Shown: positions 34,901 to 43,038, counted from the first letter of the stretch. The stretch: DNA of 64,000 bases from Methanomassiliicoccales archaeon (GCA_013415695.1 JAAEEP010000001.1:1-64000), one strand, 5' to 3'. Translations and numbers: made by a program. Notes: generated from the sequence alone by a model not told the origin.

Positions 34901-36086
34901 CCAGACATATGTGGAGGCCGGAGGAGCGGCCAAGACATTGGCTTTCGAGCTGCTCAAGCTCCGCCCAGAAAGTGATGTGGAGGATGGACGAATCACCGTG
35001 ATTGGGAAGGATGTCGATGAGATGGAAGAGGGATCCTCTACTCCGCTAGGCATTTTCGTGGAAGTCTACGGAAAGAAGATGCAGGAGGATTTCGAGTCAG
35101 TACTCGAGAGAAGGATCCATCAGTTCATCAATTTCGGAGAGGGTTGCTGGCACACGGGCCAGCGTAATATACTCTGGATAAGATTGAGCAAGAGTTCGGT
35201 GGCAGCTGGACTGAGGTTCAAGCATTTTGGTGATATCCTTATCACAAAGATCAAGGAGGATTTCGGTAACATCGTCTCCAGGGTGCAGGTGACCATAATC
35301 ACCGAAGAGGAAGAGCTCAAGAAGAGACTCCCAGAGGCCTTGGAGACCTTCGAAGCTAGAGATGCCAGGATAGCGGGGCTTGTCGACGAATCGGTGGACA
35401 TATTCTACACTTGCACGCTTTGTCAGAGCTTCGCTCCAGATCACGTCTGTGTGGTGACCCCTGAGAGGTTAGGATTATGCGGAGCCATAAACTGGATGGA
35501 CGCCAAGGCCAGCAATGAGATCACTCCGACAGGGCCCAATCAGCCTATCATCAAGGGAGAGGTCATCGATGCGGAAAGGGGTCAGTGGAAGGGGGTCAAC
35601 GATGCAGTGTTCGAGTTCTCCCACCACAAGCTCTCGGTGTTCAACGCCTACACCATGATGGAAGAGCCCATGACCTCCTGTGGTTGTTTCGAGTGCATAG
35701 TGGGCATGACGGCCGATATGCAGGGAGTCATAATCGTCAATAGGGAGTTCCCCGGAATGACCCCCATCGGAATGAAGTTCTCCACCCTCGCAGGTTCTGT
35801 TGGTGGAGGCAAGCAGACCCCAGGATTCATAGGGGTTGGAAGGAAATATATTACGAGCAAGAAGTTCATACCCGCGGATGGAGGCTTCTTCAGGATAGCC
35901 TGGATGCCCAAGGAACTCAAGGAGTCCCTCTTGAACGAACTCAAGGCCAGGGCGGAGGAGCTGGGAGCCCCAGACTTCGTAGACAAGATCGCGGACGAGA
36001 CAATCTGTACGGATGCCGAGGGGCTCATGGAGTGGATGATGAAGGTAGATCACCCAGCACTCCAGATGCTTCCCCTCATCTCCTGA
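31983..36086 (+). CDS. acsA-acsB: fused CO dehydrogenase / acetyl-CoA synthase (single polypeptide)
   Basis: Residues 1-~645 are a CooS/AcsA-type Ni-CO dehydrogenase. D-cluster Cys52 and Cys60, and B-cluster Cys61, Cys64, Cys69 and Cys83 have exactly the known spacing; the C-cluster region includes HGHNP (273-277), VGICCTG and DYQCIMP (Cys347). Residues ~660-1367 are bacterial-length acetyl-CoA synthase, starting YEMAIEGAIIAAGYADQLL. A-cluster ligands Cys1144, Cys1147, Cys1156 and Cys1166 and the Cys1233-Gly-Cys1235 nickel site match Moorella AcsB spacing exactly. The protein would reduce CO2 to CO and condense it with a methyl group and CoA. No stop or frameshift separates the halves. The usual archaeal CdhA/CdhB/CdhC form is absent. 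Confidence 0.95.
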   Translation: MEAEEKVRTKDLVGKTCEEKSCDEATQSGLAIAKEKAIETAWDRFEEMLPQCGFGELGICCRNCLQGPCRIDPFGGKPDKGICGARDYTIVARNVIRMIAGGAAAHSGHGKHIAETVVKMLEGRAPAYKIKDEEKLIKVAKRLGVDTEGKDINDLAWKVVDLALEDFGRYKHEYTKYTISTITEERINLWKRLGVMPVNIEQAISDVMHRTTMGCDADPVPVLFGGIRCAIADLTGEQISTDLSDILFGTPRLVKTYANLGCLDAKKINIAIHGHNPVLSDVLVDVAREMEDEAVKSGAEGINIVGICCTGNETLMRKGVPMASNFASQELVLATGVVDLIVADYQCIMPSLSEICSCMPTSVVTTMSNVRLPYDTHVQFREEDAEVSAKAIIRQAIKAFKGRDHKQVSIPDTKNEVIAGFSLEQIEELCGKFDEDDPLMHIVGKIKDGTIRGICLMAGCNNQTVQHDFNHITIAEELLKNDVLLIATGCSASAFAKRGLMSSDATERYAGEGLKSFIKELGGANGVDLPPIWHMGSCVDNSRAANFATQLAKRLGVDVHEIPFSASAPEANHEKAVAIGTWAVAMGLPVHVGTINYIYGSSLVTEVLENTARDVYGGYFIFERNPKKAAKKLLNVLEYRRWILGLENHYVRETRPKISQERLYEMAIEGAIIAAGYADQLLGTAIEKYGYDQVIEYPATGYELPSIYAWDGRDVGTLGDLPGALGDVRSKVKNEPSFENALIAGEVTMISAEIVEALKYIESANPYEGTPYCGFVPDRVLRELGIAFVDDTIPGAAVLVGTAEDPKELVKVVRDCQNKGMLIIATFDIIRQLRDENIQMGLDIMLYPVGEFTQAIHGLNFAIRAALSFGGVQRGDRERLYKYLSKRPKVFVLQMGPMDHIKVAAEFAVLFNGSPTITDQDIEEIPDKFVVEKDYGKLIQKAIEVRDIKVKLSPVDIPVAYGPAFEGETVRRPQTYVEAGGAAKTLAFELLKLRPESDVEDGRITVIGKDVDEMEEGSSTPLGIFVEVYGKKMQEDFESVLERRIHQFINFGEGCWHTGQRNILWIRLSKSSVAAGLRFKHFGDILITKIKEDFGNIVSRVQVTIITEEEELKKRLPEALETFEARDARIAGLVDESVDIFYTCTLCQSFAPDHVCVVTPERLGLCGAINWMDAKASNEITPTGPNQPIIKGEVIDAERGQWKGVNDAVFEFSHHKLSVFNAYTMMEEPMTSCGCFECIVGMTADMQGVIIVNREFPGMTPIGMKFSTLAGSVGGGKQTPGFIGVGRKYITSKKFIPADGGFFRIAWMPKELKESLLNELKARAEELGAPDFVDKIADETICTDAEGLMEWMMKVDHPALQMLPLIS

Positions 36087-36107
36087 AAATCCTAAGGAGG
36101 ATAGTTG

Positions 36108-37061
36108 ATGGTAGTGCCCATACCCAAAGAGAAATGGTCAGGTAAAATCGGTGAGGTCAGGCTAGGCGCCACCGCCGAAGACGGAGGAAATAGGGAAAAG
36201 AACGCCATAGTGGGAGGGCAGACAGGGATGCCCTTCCTATCGTATGAGAATGAATATCCGAACCGCCCTGCTCTTGCAGGGGAGGTCGTCGACTCTCTCG
36301 AGCAATTCCCAGAGCTGGCGGTACAGGAGTTCGGAGATGCCGCGAAAGATCCAGTGGAGTGGGCAAAGAGATGGGTCGAGGAATACGGTGTGGACCTGAT
36401 CTGTCTTCGACTTATCTCTACGAACCCCGAGGAAGAAGATACTTCGTCGGAGGAGGCGGCTCAACTCGTCAAGAGGATGCTTGAATCAGTACCGGTTCCT
36501 CTAGTAATCTATGGATGCGGCCATGAGGAGAAGGACGCCAAGACCATGGAATTGGTGAGCAACATCGGTGCTGGAGAGAGGTTGCTGTTGGGGCACGCCG
36601 AGGAGGATGCTTACAAATCCATATCCGCTGCGAGCATGGCCAATGGACACTCTATCATTGGCTTCTCGAATCTTGACATCAATCTGGCAAAGCAAATCAA
36701 TATTCTACTCACTGATTTCGGCGTGAAGCTGGATGATATCGTAGCCGATCCATTGATGGCCGCACTGGGCATGGGTCTGGAGTATTCTTACTCCGTTAAT
36801 GAGAGGATCCGATTGGCAGCCCTCATGGGCGATAACATGCTTCAGATCCCGATGATATGCGACGCCTCAGTGGCTTGGGAGGCAAGGGAAGCCACGGACG
36901 ATAACCCAGCGTACGGGGATGTCAATGAAAGAGCGCTCTGGTGGGAGATCACCACTGGATTGGCAGCACTCATATCAGGCGCGGATATCCTCATATTGCG
37001 AAATCCAAGAGCGGTGGGGGTTATCAACGAACTGGTCGCCGATCTCATGGGAGGTGACTGA
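36108..37061 (+). CDS. acsD: corrinoid iron-sulfur protein small subunit
   Basis: This 317-residue TIM-barrel subunit caps the corrinoid of the large subunit in the methyl-carrying CFeSP. Supporting segments are the N-terminal KEKWSGKIGEVRLGAT, PLVIYGCGHEEKDAKTMELV, LGHAEEDAYKSISAASMANGH and the C-terminal WWEITTGLAALISGADILILRNPRAV. ATG 36108 follows AAGGAGGATAG and is preferred over TTG 36105. It comes 21 bases after the CODH/ACS gene in the same operon. Bacterial (AcsD) and archaeal (CdhD) versions are related. Confidence 0.93.
   Translation: MVVPIPKEKWSGKIGEVRLGATAEDGGNREKNAIVGGQTGMPFLSYENEYPNRPALAGEVVDSLEQFPELAVQEFGDAAKDPVEWAKRWVEEYGVDLICLRLISTNPEEEDTSSEEAAQLVKRMLESVPVPLVIYGCGHEEKDAKTMELVSNIGAGERLLLGHAEEDAYKSISAASMANGHSIIGFSNLDINLAKQINILLTDFGVKLDDIVADPLMAALGMGLEYSYSVNERIRLAALMGDNMLQIPMICDASVAWEAREATDDNPAYGDVNERALWWEITTGLAALISGADILILRNPRAVGVINELVADLMGGD
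37050..37057 (+). promoter_or_regulatory. full-length ribosome site fixing the TTG start of acsC
   Basis: GGAGGTGA, the complete complement of the 16S rRNA tail, lies inside the last codons of acsD and five bases before TTG 37063. An in-frame GTG at 37054 is within this site and therefore unlikely as a start. Confidence 0.65.
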
Positions 37062-37062
37062 A

Positions 37063-38388
37063 TTGCCGACGGCTATAGAGATATTCAAGCTGTTGCCCAA
37101 GACCAATTGTGGCGAATGTGGGTTCCCCACTTGCCTCGCCTTCGCCATGCAACTTGCAAACCAGAAGGTGAAGCTGGATGAATGCCCATATGTCTCAGAT
37201 AACGCCAAAGCTTCCCTGGAGGCATCGGCGGCCCCCCCTATCAGATTGATCAAGATCGGAACAGGGGATGGTACCGTAGAGATCGGGGACGAGACCGAGC
37301 TGTTCAGGCACGAGAAGAAGTTCTTCCACCCTGTGGCCTATGCGCTCTCGGTTTCAGACTCACTCTCCGAGGATGATGTCAAGGCCAAGGTCGAGAAGGC
37401 CAATGCTCTGCAGTTCGAGAGGGTTGGCCAGATGATGATCATGGACATGGTGGCAATCAGAAATGACTCCGGAGATGCGGCCAAATTCGCTTCGGCAGTG
37501 GAGATTGCCTCATCTGCGACAGAGAAGCCGCTAATTCTGCTCTCCAATGATGCTGGAGCCATGAGTGATGCCGCCTCGAAGGTGGCTTCCAGGAAGCCGT
37601 TGCTCCACTGCGCGACTCATGAGAACGCTGAGGATATGGCCGCGGTGGCCAAGGAACTTACATGCCCCCTTGTGGTGAAGAGTGAGAACGGTCTGGATGG
37701 CCTTGCAGATCTTGTAGTAACTGTCAAAGGCTGCGGTGTGGAGGACATGGTACTGGACTTTTCCCCCAAATCGCTGAAAGATCTGCTTGAGAAGAACACC
37801 ATCATCAGGAAGCACTCGGTCAAGAAGACGTTCAGAGGGTTGGGTTATCCCACGATGGTGGACACCTCAGGAAGCGATAAGGCACTGGCTATGGGGCTCA
37901 TCGCCACCATGAAGTATGGGAGCATCGTGGTCTTCGACGAGCTTGCTCCGGAGCATGCTCTACCTCTGTACGTACTGAGGCAGAATATATTCACGGATCC
38001 GCAAGTACCAATTCAGGTGAAGCCAGATATCTACCCCATAAACAACCCGGGTGAGGACGCCCCGCTGATGTTCACCACGAACTTCTCACTGACATACTTC
38101 ACTGTGATGGGCGACATAGAGAAGAGTAAGGTTCCAGTGTGGCTACAGGTCGTAGATACCGAAGGACTCTCGGTGATGACAGCCTTTGCGGCAGGCAAGC
38201 TCACTCCTGAGACCGTGGCTAAGGCATTGAGCGATTCGGACGCATATCAGAAATCCAAGAACGGAAAGATCATCATACCTGGAATGGTCACCAGAATGAG
38301 CGGGAAGCTTGAGGAGCTCACAGATCTCAAGGTGGTTGTTGGTCCGAGGGAGTCGAGCGGAATTCCCAAGCTGTTGAAATCGCTTTGA
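37063..38388 (+). CDS. acsC: corrinoid iron-sulfur protein large subunit
   Basis: This 441-residue large CFeSP subunit carries methylcobamide between AcsE and acetyl-CoA synthase. The N-terminal [4Fe-4S] domain has Cys16, Cys19, Cys24 and Cys41 (NCGECGFPTC...DEC). A TIM barrel follows, then a C-terminal corrinoid-binding region (LSVMTAFAAGKLTPETVAKAL). The TTG start is placed by a perfect GGAGGTGA site; an open extension to 36919 lies inside acsD and is an artefact. The stop is followed within seven bases by the converging cooC stop. Confidence 0.93.
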   Translation: MPTAIEIFKLLPKTNCGECGFPTCLAFAMQLANQKVKLDECPYVSDNAKASLEASAAPPIRLIKIGTGDGTVEIGDETELFRHEKKFFHPVAYALSVSDSLSEDDVKAKVEKANALQFERVGQMMIMDMVAIRNDSGDAAKFASAVEIASSATEKPLILLSNDAGAMSDAASKVASRKPLLHCATHENAEDMAAVAKELTCPLVVKSENGLDGLADLVVTVKGCGVEDMVLDFSPKSLKDLLEKNTIIRKHSVKKTFRGLGYPTMVDTSGSDKALAMGLIATMKYGSIVVFDELAPEHALPLYVLRQNIFTDPQVPIQVKPDIYPINNPGEDAPLMFTTNFSLTYFTVMGDIEKSKVPVWLQVVDTEGLSVMTAFAAGKLTPETVAKALSDSDAYQKSKNGKIIIPGMVTRMSGKLEELTDLKVVVGPRESSGIPKLLKSL

Positions 38389-38394
38389 TCCGGA

Positions 38395-39147
38395 TCAGCG
38401 AAGCAGCAGTGCGAGTTCCCTAACGGCTCGCAGAGCCTTGCTGGTGCTATCGAGTGAGGTGAGGGGCTCACCTACAATGGTGAGTTCCTCCACCTGCCTA
38501 TCGATAGGGATGTAGATAACATCACTGAAGCCCGCGGATCCGATGGCCTCCTTCAACGCCGGGGGGATATCCTTTGGAGCCCTGTTGACAATGAGGATAT
38601 TCTTCCTTATCTCAATGTCCATGTTGGATGCCAGATCCCTGAGTCTCGCCGCTGTTTCGATGCCGATCTTTGTTGCGTCAGAGATCAACACCAGGGCATC
38701 CATTCTCCTCGTCGTTCTCCGTGAGAGATGTTCCATTCCAGCCTCGTTGTCGATGACCACGAGGCTGTAATCCTCCATCAGCTCATCCATGAATGTCCGA
38801 AGGATATTGTTGATATAGCAGTAGCAGCCAGGACCCTCAGAACGGCCCATGGTCAGAAGGTCGAAGCTATCTCCTTCTTGAAGAGCAAGCCCAATGTGAT
38901 AGCGCACGTATTCCTGCTTGCTCATGCTGGCTGGAATCTCATCGGCGTTCTCCAACATCTTCTCGCGAAGGCCACCGATGGTGGTCCCAACATCTACCCC
39001 CAGCTTCTGTCCGAGGTTGGAATTAGGATCCGCATCCACCGCAAGGATCACCTCTCCAGAACGCTCATGGAGAACTCTCACCAACAAGGAAGATATGGTG
39101 GACTTTCCAACACCGCCCTTTCCCGCAATAGCGATGACGTAAGACAC
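38395..39147 (-). CDS. cooC: CooC/AcsF-type nickel-insertion ATPase (copy 2)
   Basis: The 250-residue P-loop ATPase has Walker A GKGGVGKS at residues 10-17, the Cys108-x-Cys110 metal pair (GPGCYCYINN) and DNEAGMEHLSRRTTRRMD, all CooC/AcsF features. It probably loads nickel into the CODH C-cluster or the ACS A-cluster. It is distinct in sequence from the CooC at 27731, so the fused enzyme may use one ATPase per active site. It overlaps the upstream methyltransferase gene by one base. Confidence 0.92.
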   Translation of the reverse strand: MSYVIAIAGKGGVGKSTISSLLVRVLHERSGEVILAVDADPNSNLGQKLGVDVGTTIGGLREKMLENADEIPASMSKQEYVRYHIGLALQEGDSFDLLTMGRSEGPGCYCYINNILRTFMDELMEDYSLVVIDNEAGMEHLSRRTTRRMDALVLISDATKIGIETAARLRDLASNMDIEIRKNILIVNRAPKDIPPALKEAIGSAGFSDVIYIPIDRQVEELTIVGEPLTSLDSTSKALRAVRELALLLR

Positions 39148-40187
39148 TACTGGCCCTCCAGTTTGAAGTGTTCCCTGAGGCGCTCAGAGACTTCGACCAG
39201 AGTGTGGAGCACCTTTTCTGATGTGTGCTCGTCCATTCCTCCCAACCCGCACTGTGGGGTAATCATCGAGCGGGTAACTAGAAGATCCTCGTCAATCCCT
39301 TTGTTCACAAGCGATTGAATGCACTGGATTCCAATTTGTGTGAGTGAATCTACCGTTTCCTCCAAGAAGGCCTCTTCCAGATTAGGAATCAACCCCCATG
39401 CCAATGCGCCTCCGCTGCTGAGAAATGAATCCACCTCCTTGGGGTAAAGAGATATTGTGTACCCGTACTCGTAGGCGTCAAGAGAGAGGATATCAACCTC
39501 TGTAGACATGATCGTTGGCCAGTCGGTGTTACCGCAGCAGTGGGTGGCCACTGTTCCTCTCAAGCCTTCGGCGACCTCGTCTATCCATCGTATGGCATCT
39601 TCTGGCTTGATGCTTGCGAAAGGGGTGCCCATGAGCGAGAGGGAGGGCTCATCTATGAAGATGATGGTCCTTTCACACTTCTCCCGAAGTTTCTCCTCCT
39701 GCCACCTGGCCATCATGTTCAAGCCTTTCCTAATGATCTCACAGTATGCGTCATCATAAAGTGCTGAGCGACCATCCTGATCGAATATCTGGAGTCCAGT
39801 GCTCACGGGTCCAGTCACCTGGCCTTTCAATGCCATTACGCCATCGGGGAGGTCCCTTGATAGGAGTTCAAAGAATCCAGCGAAGTAATCCCTGTTGTAT
39901 GTGAATGCTTCGACGTTCTCGTTGATAACGTCTATGTAGAATGATTCGGGGTCATATTCTCTGAGATCAACAACGACCTTCTTCCGCTCGGAATCCACAT
40001 TTACCCCTGGCAATGGATAGGCGTATTGGGCGTACATGTTCTCTTTGAATCCCCTTGCCGGTAGCTGAGGCCAGAAAGGAACTGCCCTTATCTCCTTGAG
40101 AATCAGGTCTACTGCCCTGGCTGGGTCAGAATGCGGTAATGAGCCTATACAGGTAGGAGTGAAATTCCAGGTCACGAGCTGCAACAT
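39147..40187 (-). CDS. MetE/URO-D-like zinc methyltransferase
   Basis: The 346-residue TIM-barrel protein resembles the catalytic half of cobalamin-independent methionine synthase. The zinc ligands appear as His216 and Cys218 (THCCGNTDWP) and Cys313 (TPQCGLGG), with a conserved IDEPSLS near residue 180. Archaeal short MetE proteins take methyl groups from methylcobamide rather than folate. ATG 40187 is preferred over the longer start at 40235, based on a GGACGAG site. It shares an operon with cooC and could move methyl groups from the corrinoid Fe-S protein to homocysteine or another thiol. Confidence 0.75.
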   Translation of the reverse strand: MLQLVTWNFTPTCIGSLPHSDPARAVDLILKEIRAVPFWPQLPARGFKENMYAQYAYPLPGVNVDSERKKVVVDLREYDPESFYIDVINENVEAFTYNRDYFAGFFELLSRDLPDGVMALKGQVTGPVSTGLQIFDQDGRSALYDDAYCEIIRKGLNMMARWQEEKLREKCERTIIFIDEPSLSLMGTPFASIKPEDAIRWIDEVAEGLRGTVATHCCGNTDWPTIMSTEVDILSLDAYEYGYTISLYPKEVDSFLSSGGALAWGLIPNLEEAFLEETVDSLTQIGIQCIQSLVNKGIDEDLLVTRSMITPQCGLGGMDEHTSEKVLHTLVEVSERLREHFKLEGQ

Positions 40188-40323
40188 CCGAATCTCGTCC
40201 TTTAAACCTTTTTGGAACTTTTGAAGACGATACATCGTACCAAAACGATGACTGATGGAAAAGTATTAATTCTCTATAACACGAGCGATTCTCTACTTAA
40301 GAGGGGGATAGAGGGGAAAGGAA

Positions 40324-40521
40324 ATGCCTAGGTGCCCGTTCTGTGGGACCTTCATCTTCAAGGATGATTGGTCCGGCAGATGTCCGTGTGGGGAAGAACT
40401 TCCCGACAACATAAGCGAATATACGAGGGAGCGTTGCCCATTTTGGGCAACGTTCCCTTACCCAGTCAGTCCATCGGACTCGATTAACCTCGAAGAATGG
40501 GTCAGTACAAATATACATTGA
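40324..40521 (+). CDS. small zinc-ribbon protein A (65 aa)
   Basis: The 65-residue product starts MPRCPFCGTFIF and has CPCGEELPD and RERCPFWATFPY; the two CxxC/CxC pairs at residues 4-7 and about 20-22 make a zinc ribbon. A GAGGGGAAAGGAA ribosome site and a TATA-like TCTATAACA 50 bases upstream support expression. It is a clear paralogue of the protein encoded at 40665 and both belong to no family I know. Confidence 0.65.
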   Translation: MPRCPFCGTFIFKDDWSGRCPCGEELPDNISEYTRERCPFWATFPYPVSPSDSINLEEWVSTNIH

Positions 40522-40540
40522 ATTCATCGATTGGCTGGGT

Positions 40541-40547
40541 CTTTTTC
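40541..40547 (+). terminator. T-tract after small zinc protein A
   Basis: CTTTTTC about 20 bases after the stop codon resembles an archaeal T-tract terminator between the two small paralogues. Confidence 0.35.
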
Positions 40548-40664
40548 TAAATTGTTCGGATCATTATGATGGATAAACAAGTTATTATCGTCAATTGCCG
40601 TGTAACCTCGTCGATAGTCGTACGATAATTATTTAATCGATGCGGAACAGAAAGTCAGGTTTGT

Positions 40665-40850
40665 ATGCCGAGATGTCCATTCTGCAAGGAATTCTCATAC
40701 GGTGAAACCGGACCGTATATCTGCGGTTGTGGAGAGGCCCTCCCGGAGATGGTGTATAACTACCGGAGGGAGCGCTGTATCTGTGGAAAAACCGTCGAGT
40801 TCCAACCGATGGAGTTCAATCTCAACCAGATGTTTCCAGCATCTTTCTGA
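40665..40850 (+). CDS. small zinc-ribbon protein B (61 aa)
   Basis: The 61-residue paralogue of protein A starts MPRCPFCKEFSYG and carries ICGCGEALPEMVYNYRRERCICGK, so it keeps CxxC, CxC and an additional CxC where protein A has lost one Cys (CPFW). A TATA-like ATTATTTAATCG about 30 bases upstream suggests a near-leaderless transcript. Its last 29 bases overlap the converging AcsV-like gene. Confidence 0.65.
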   Translation: MPRCPFCKEFSYGETGPYICGCGEALPEMVYNYRRERCICGKTVEFQPMEFNLNQMFPASF

Positions 40851-42723
40851 CATTCGGAAACTTGCTGATGTCAGTGTGGGGAAGGAACAGCGAGGATGAG
40901 AACTCATCGAAGAAAGCTTGTGTCGTGCTCAGCTCGAAGTAGGTCATCCTCTCGTGTACCATGCTGGCTTCCCTCCTCTTCGTCTCTGAAAGAAGGGTAA
41001 GCCTGGCCCCAGCGAGGGCTCCATTACCCAGGAACACGAACTTGTCTTCTGGGAGATCGGGGAGCAATCCTATCACAGTTGCCTTCCCGATGTCCAAGTA
41101 ATTTCCAAACCCACCGGCCACGAAGACCTGGCTAAGATCCTCGAAGGCAAGATCAACGCTCTTGAGGAGAACGCTGGCTGCGGCATAGACCGCGGCCTTG
41201 GTTCGGATGATGTTCTGAATGTCGTTGTCGGTGATTATGATGTCTCCTCTTCTTCCATCTGGGCAATCCGGGCTTCCGCCGTCAACCGCGGTCTCTTCTG
41301 CCCAGGCCACCACGAACTCAGAGCCTTCATCCCCCATTCGAACTCGAGGATTGTTCAGGTCCTGTATGCGTCCCTTCTTGTCAACCACTCTGTTCTTGAA
41401 CATCTCAGCGATCAGGTCGATAAGCCCCGACCCGCAGATGCCGATAGGCTTTCCGCCTCCGATAGTGGTGTACTCAATTTCGCCTTGTTTGAGCTGAATG
41501 GAATCGATGGCTCCCATCATAGCTCTCATCCCATGAGCTACTTCTCCGCCTTCGAAAGCAGGCCCTGCGCTGCAGGAGCAGGCGACCATCCAATCTCTGT
41601 TTCCAAGAACGATCTCACCATTAGTACCCACGTCTATGAGCAAAGAGGTCTCCAGTGAAGTATGAAGTTCAGAAGCCAGAACGTCAGCTATTATGTCCCC
41701 TCCCACATAACTAGCCCTTCCGGGTACGAAGTAAACTGGGGCTTGAGGGAGTATCTCGATTCCAACATCGCCAGCTCGCAAGATCGGTGGAAGGTTGGTC
41801 AAAGGTACGTAGGGATCGTAGCGGATTCCTCGAGGGTCCAAACCAAGGAGTAGGTGGATCATTGTGGTATTCCCCGCCACAGAAATTGAGGAAATATCGT
41901 CCCCGGTCAGGTTGCATTCTTCTCGAGCTTTGATATCAACCTGGATCTTACTTATGAGTGCGTTTATTGTGTCCAGCACAAGGCGTTGGGGCCTTTCCAC
42001 ACTGCGATCTTCGCAGAAAGCGATTCGAGAAAGCACGTCCTCTCCGCAGACGATCTGCTTGTTGTAATCTGACGCCTGAGACAGAACCTCGCCATTGCGC
42101 ATATCGATCAGAGCTGCCACGACTGTGGTGGTTCCTACGTCCACCGCAAGACCAAGTTCTCTCAGGCACTCACCGGGTCTGATGTCAATGAGATTGTGCT
42201 CCCCTTCTAGAACAACGGAGACATTCCAATCGGAGGACCTTATCACGTCTGGCAGCTTTCTCAGTACCTTCAGCTGGGCATCCAGTTCTCCATGGGCCAG
42301 CCCTAAAGATCGCTCGATTCTCTCCAGATCTCCAAGGTTGTCATCGAGAGTCGGACGAGGCAGATCTAGGTACTTCCAGCTCACTAGAGGAGAGAGGTCT
42401 GAAAGCTCGGCCACATGGAATGTTGTAAGAATCTTATGCTCCCCTACCTGGGCTTCATGGGGTACGAACACTATCAGATCACTCCTCACCTTGCTCTGGC
42501 AGGCGAGGCGGTAGCCGTTCTCCCAATCAAGGGGATTGATTAAGGAGGTGTCAGGGGAATCCACCGCTCCTTCAACGATGACCCGACATCTGCCACACTT
42601 TCCCTCGCCTCCGCAGACTGCGTTTATTGAAACCCCAGCCTTAACGGCCGAATCTAGCAATGTGGTCCCCTCCTCTACCTCGACCGTGGAGTTCTTGGGG
42701 AAGAAAGTAACTGAGTATAACAT
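40822..42723 (-). CDS. acsV: reductive activator of corrinoid proteins (AcsV/RamA-like)
   Basis: The 633-residue protein starts with a plant-type [2Fe-2S] domain (Cys37, Cys43, Cys46, Cys75; CGGEGKCGRC). A linker and an ASKHA-fold ATPase (DUF4445) follow, with AVDVGTTTVVAALID near residue 185, SVAGNTTMIHLLLG, LLIDVGTNGEIVLG and VFVAGGFGNYLDI. Such proteins use ATP to restore the Co(I) state of inactive corrinoid proteins. The corrinoid Fe-S protein encoded 2.5-4 kb away is the obvious client. Unlike RamA it lacks C-terminal ferredoxin clusters, agreeing with AcsV-type activators. Confidence 0.9.
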   Translation of the reverse strand: MLYSVTFFPKNSTVEVEEGTTLLDSAVKAGVSINAVCGGEGKCGRCRVIVEGAVDSPDTSLINPLDWENGYRLACQSKVRSDLIVFVPHEAQVGEHKILTTFHVAELSDLSPLVSWKYLDLPRPTLDDNLGDLERIERSLGLAHGELDAQLKVLRKLPDVIRSSDWNVSVVLEGEHNLIDIRPGECLRELGLAVDVGTTTVVAALIDMRNGEVLSQASDYNKQIVCGEDVLSRIAFCEDRSVERPQRLVLDTINALISKIQVDIKAREECNLTGDDISSISVAGNTTMIHLLLGLDPRGIRYDPYVPLTNLPPILRAGDVGIEILPQAPVYFVPGRASYVGGDIIADVLASELHTSLETSLLIDVGTNGEIVLGNRDWMVACSCSAGPAFEGGEVAHGMRAMMGAIDSIQLKQGEIEYTTIGGGKPIGICGSGLIDLIAEMFKNRVVDKKGRIQDLNNPRVRMGDEGSEFVVAWAEETAVDGGSPDCPDGRRGDIIITDNDIQNIIRTKAAVYAAASVLLKSVDLAFEDLSQVFVAGGFGNYLDIGKATVIGLLPDLPEDKFVFLGNGALAGARLTLLSETKRREASMVHERMTYFELSTTQAFFDEFSSSLFLPHTDISKFPNVRKMLETSG

Positions 42724-43038
42724 CCGGTTAAAATATGGATTCCTGAATATTGAATGTTGCCATTCAATTGACCGCTATTGAACGAACTGATTGAGGAGAC
42801 TATTTATTCTAATTTAGTGAGAAGAACTCATGAGATTGGTCTTTCGATTTCGCAGACTTGGTCAGATCCTTCTCTTCCCTCATCTTCTTTTTTAGCTCAA
42901 ATTTATTATCAAAGTGGTAAATGACAGGAGAGTAACAAACATTAAGAGATATGCAATCTCAAAGCCAGTATGATATGTGGGTCAAGTGGACTTGAGCTAT
43001 GGATTGAGAAAGACTGACACGATTTGGAGGGCAGATGT
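42724..43038. promoter_or_regulatory. divergent intergenic region
   Basis: About 315 bases separate the AcsV-like gene from the pyruvyl-transferase operon. TATA-like runs occur at about 42800 (TATTTATT) and 42902 (TTTATTAT), either of which could serve the rightward operon. I see no open frame, RNA gene or long repeat. Confidence 0.35.

Noticed and set aside
36919-37062. N-terminal extension of acsC
   Set aside because: It lies wholly inside acsD in another frame. The family begins at the short peptide before the NCGECGFPTC cluster, and a full GGAGGTGA site marks TTG 37063.
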